DNA of 24,546 bases from Clostridia bacterium (GTDB lineage: Bacteria > Bacillota > Clostridia > Oscillospirales > CAG-272): the NCBI GenBank assembly GCA_024404475.1, contig JAKSPV010000006.1, forward strand, positions 1-24,546. Direction: 5' to 3'. The stretch's first letter is position 1; every line of letters begins with the position of its first letter. The position numbers and the translations under genes were made by a program. The notes below the pieces were generated by a model that was given only the letters and a program-made list of their open reading frames with translations, searched no databases and was not told where the DNA came from. Positions 22,875-24,546 of the stretch are shown in pieces.

Positions 22875-24546
22875 TCAGATTTTACGGACGGTGATCGTGA
22901 CGTTTTCACCGTTGATGTTCCACTCTTTCGAGATGCCGTCGATCGGCCCCGCGGAGATGGACTCGGCAAGGACGCTGTGCGCGACGGTGTCGCCCTGGCG
23001 GGCGAGGATGCCGTCGATCATCTCACTGCCGGTGACGGAGACGGCGATGTGGTCGGTCACCTCAAAATCGGCGTCTTTCCGCATCGTCTGGATCTTCGAG
23101 ATCAACTCACGGACGTAGCCCTCTTCGACGAGCTCCGGCGTCAGCTCCGTATGGAGCGCGACGGTGATGCCGCCGTCGGCGACGGAGAAGTAGCCGGCTT
23201 TCTGCTGCACGTCGATGAGCAGATCGTCGCGCGTCAGCGCGACCTCATCGGCGCCGAACGTGAAGTGCAAAGCGCCTGTCTCGTCGAGTTCTTTCATCGC
23301 GGCGTTGCCGTCAACGGCTGCGAGCGCGTTCTTGATCTGACCGAGCAGTTTGCCGTACTTCGGGCCGACCGTTTTGAGCTGCGGCTTGAAGCTGTACGAG
23401 GAGATTGCGGAGACGTCGGCGACGAATTCCGCTTTCTTGACGTTGAGTTCGTCCTCGACAATCGCGCGGTAGTAGTCGCTGACGGCGCGGTCGGTCTTGA
23501 CGTACATATCGGCGAGCGGCTGGCGGTTCTTGATGTTCGCGCCGTTGCGCGCTGCTCTGCCGAGCGTGACGACGGAGAGGATGAATTCCATGTCGTCCTC
23601 GAGTTTCTTGTCGACGCGGCTCTCGTCCACGGTCGGGAACGAGCAGAGGTGGACGCTGATCGGCGCCGTCTGATCGACGGAAGTGACGAGGTAGCGGTAG
23701 ATGTCCTCCGCCATGAACGGTATCATCCGCGCGGCGGCCTTCGCGGTCGTTACGACGCAGGTATAGAGCGTCATGTACGCGGCGATCTTGTCGTCAGGCA
23801 TACCGGGCACCCAGAAGCGCGCGCGGGAGCGGCGGACGTACCAGTTGGAAAGTTCGTCCACGAAGACGGAGAGCGCCTTCGCCGCTTCGGGAATCTGGTA
23901 GTGAGCAAGACGGGTATCGACCTCGCCGACCATGGTATTGAGCCGGGAGAGGATGAAGCGATCCATGACGGTCAGCGCCTTATCGTCGAGCGCGTACTTC
24001 GTGGGATCGAATTTGTCGATCTCGGCGTAGAGCACCCAGAACGCATAGGTGTTCTGGAGCGTGCCCATGAACTTCCGCTGGCCCTCGGTGACAGCGCGGT
24101 CGGAGAAGCGGCTCGGCAGCCACGGTGCGGAGTTCGTGTAGAAGTACCAGCGGATCGCGTCGGCGCCGTGCGTTTCGAGCGCACCGAACGGATCGACGGC
24201 GTTGCCCTTCGACTTCGACATTTTCTGTCCGTTCTCGTCCTGGACGTGGCCGAGGACGATGACGTTCTTATACGGCGACTTGCCGAACAGGAGCGTGGAG
24301 ATCGCCATGAGCGAATAGAGCCAGCCGCGCGTCTGATCGACCGCTTCGGAGATGAAGTCCGCCGGGAACTGCTTCTCGAAGACCTCTTTGTTCTCGAACG
24401 GATAGTGGTGCTGTGCGAACGGCATCGAGCCGGAGTCGAACCAGCAGTCGATGACCTCGGGGACGCGGTGCATCTCGCCGCCGCATTCCGAGCAGCGGAT
24501 CGTCACCTCGTCGATGAAGGGACGGTGGAGTTCGATGTTCTCCGGG
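22875..24546 (-). CDS. ileS: Isoleucyl-tRNA synthetase, type 2, C-terminal part (gene cut by window edge)
   Basis: Charges tRNA-Ile with isoleucine. About 556 residues of the C-terminal half are present; the frame is open to the right edge. Visible are RCSECGGEMHRVPEVIDCWFDSGSMPFAQHH, the KMSKS ATP loop in GQKMSKSKGNAVDP, GADAIRWYFYTNSAPW, and the anticodon-binding domain with WYVRRSRARFW. The GADAIRWYF pattern and the C-terminus, which ends ...NINGENVTITVRKI without the zinc-binding cysteine domain, indicate the eukaryote-like type 2 enzyme (about 1040 residues) rather than the E. coli/B. subtilis type. Type 2 enzymes are typically insensitive to mupirocin. The start and first half lie outside the window. 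A weak terminator follows. Confidence 0.95.
   Translation of the reverse strand, partial: PENIELHRPFIDEVTIRCSECGGEMHRVPEVIDCWFDSGSMPFAQHHYPFENKEVFEKQFPADFISEAVDQTRGWLYSLMAISTLLFGKSPYKNVIVLGHVQDENGQKMSKSKGNAVDPFGALETHGADAIRWYFYTNSAPWLPSRFSDRAVTEGQRKFMGTLQNTYAFWVLYAEIDKFDPTKYALDDKALTVMDRFILSRLNTMVGEVDTRLAHYQIPEAAKALSVFVDELSNWYVRRSRARFWVPGMPDDKIAAYMTLYTCVVTTAKAAARMIPFMAEDIYRYLVTSVDQTAPISVHLCSFPTVDESRVDKKLEDDMEFILSVVTLGRAARNGANIKNRQPLADMYVKTDRAVSDYYRAIVEDELNVKKAEFVADVSAISSYSFKPQLKTVGPKYGKLLGQIKNALAAVDGNAAMKELDETGALHFTFGADEVALTRDDLLIDVQQKAGYFSVADGGITVALHTELTPELVEEGYVRELISKIQTMRKDADFEVTDHIAVSVTGSEMIDGILARQGDTVAHSVLAESISAGPIDGISKEWNINGENVTITVRKI

Overview
The window looks like a chromosomal segment of a GC-rich member of the Bacillota, most likely class Clostridia (an Oscillospirales-like gut bacterium would fit). 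This is inferred from strong AGGAGG-type ribosome binding sites, sigma-A-like promoters in AT-rich gaps, a serine-46 HPr, a PASTA-containing division PBP, and gene content and order. No taxonomic marker was available for a direct test. Gene density is high. Codon third positions are very GC-rich, so long false open frames lie opposite most real genes.

Layout, left to right. Bases 1-300 hold a symmetrical terminator (127-159) and a compact, multi-helix RNA candidate (about 172-290) with a tRNA-like T arm. A small orphan lipoprotein gene (301-867, minus) follows. A divergent promoter region separates it from a plus-strand pair: a CstA-family transporter and a ThuA-like protein. The pair ends at a terminator shared with the converging minus-strand genes.

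From 3277 to 18981 all genes are on the minus strand. They form a division and cell wall (dcw) cluster, transcribed mraZ - rsmH - ftsL-like - pbp (SpoVD/FtsI type) - murE - murF - mraY - ftsW - murG - ftsQ - ftsZ, followed by an ABC exporter. The products share one pathway. MurE and MurF build UDP-MurNAc-pentapeptide, MraY and MurG make lipid I and lipid II, FtsW and the PBP polymerise and cross-link, and FtsQ, FtsL and FtsZ organise the septum. MraZ is the predicted repressor of the cluster. It has a textbook operator, three GTGG boxes exactly 10 bp apart, just downstream of its own promoter. murD, murC, murB and ftsA are missing from the cluster.

From 19252 to the right end, still on the minus strand, a second unit reads HPr - uvrC - rsmD - coaD from a near-consensus extended -10 promoter and ends at a strong terminator just upstream of the mraZ promoter. 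The 3' part of a type 2 isoleucyl-tRNA synthetase gene runs off the right edge.

The points most worth following up are the RNA candidate at the left, the mraZ control region (phased A-tracts plus operator), and a set of divisome proteins with unusual cytoplasmic tails: a 345-residue FtsL-like protein, an FtsW with an 88-residue N-terminal extension, and an FtsZ with a Gly/Tyr/Phe tail beyond its C-terminal peptide. I saw no mobile elements, CRISPR arrays, phage genes or complete tRNA or rRNA genes.
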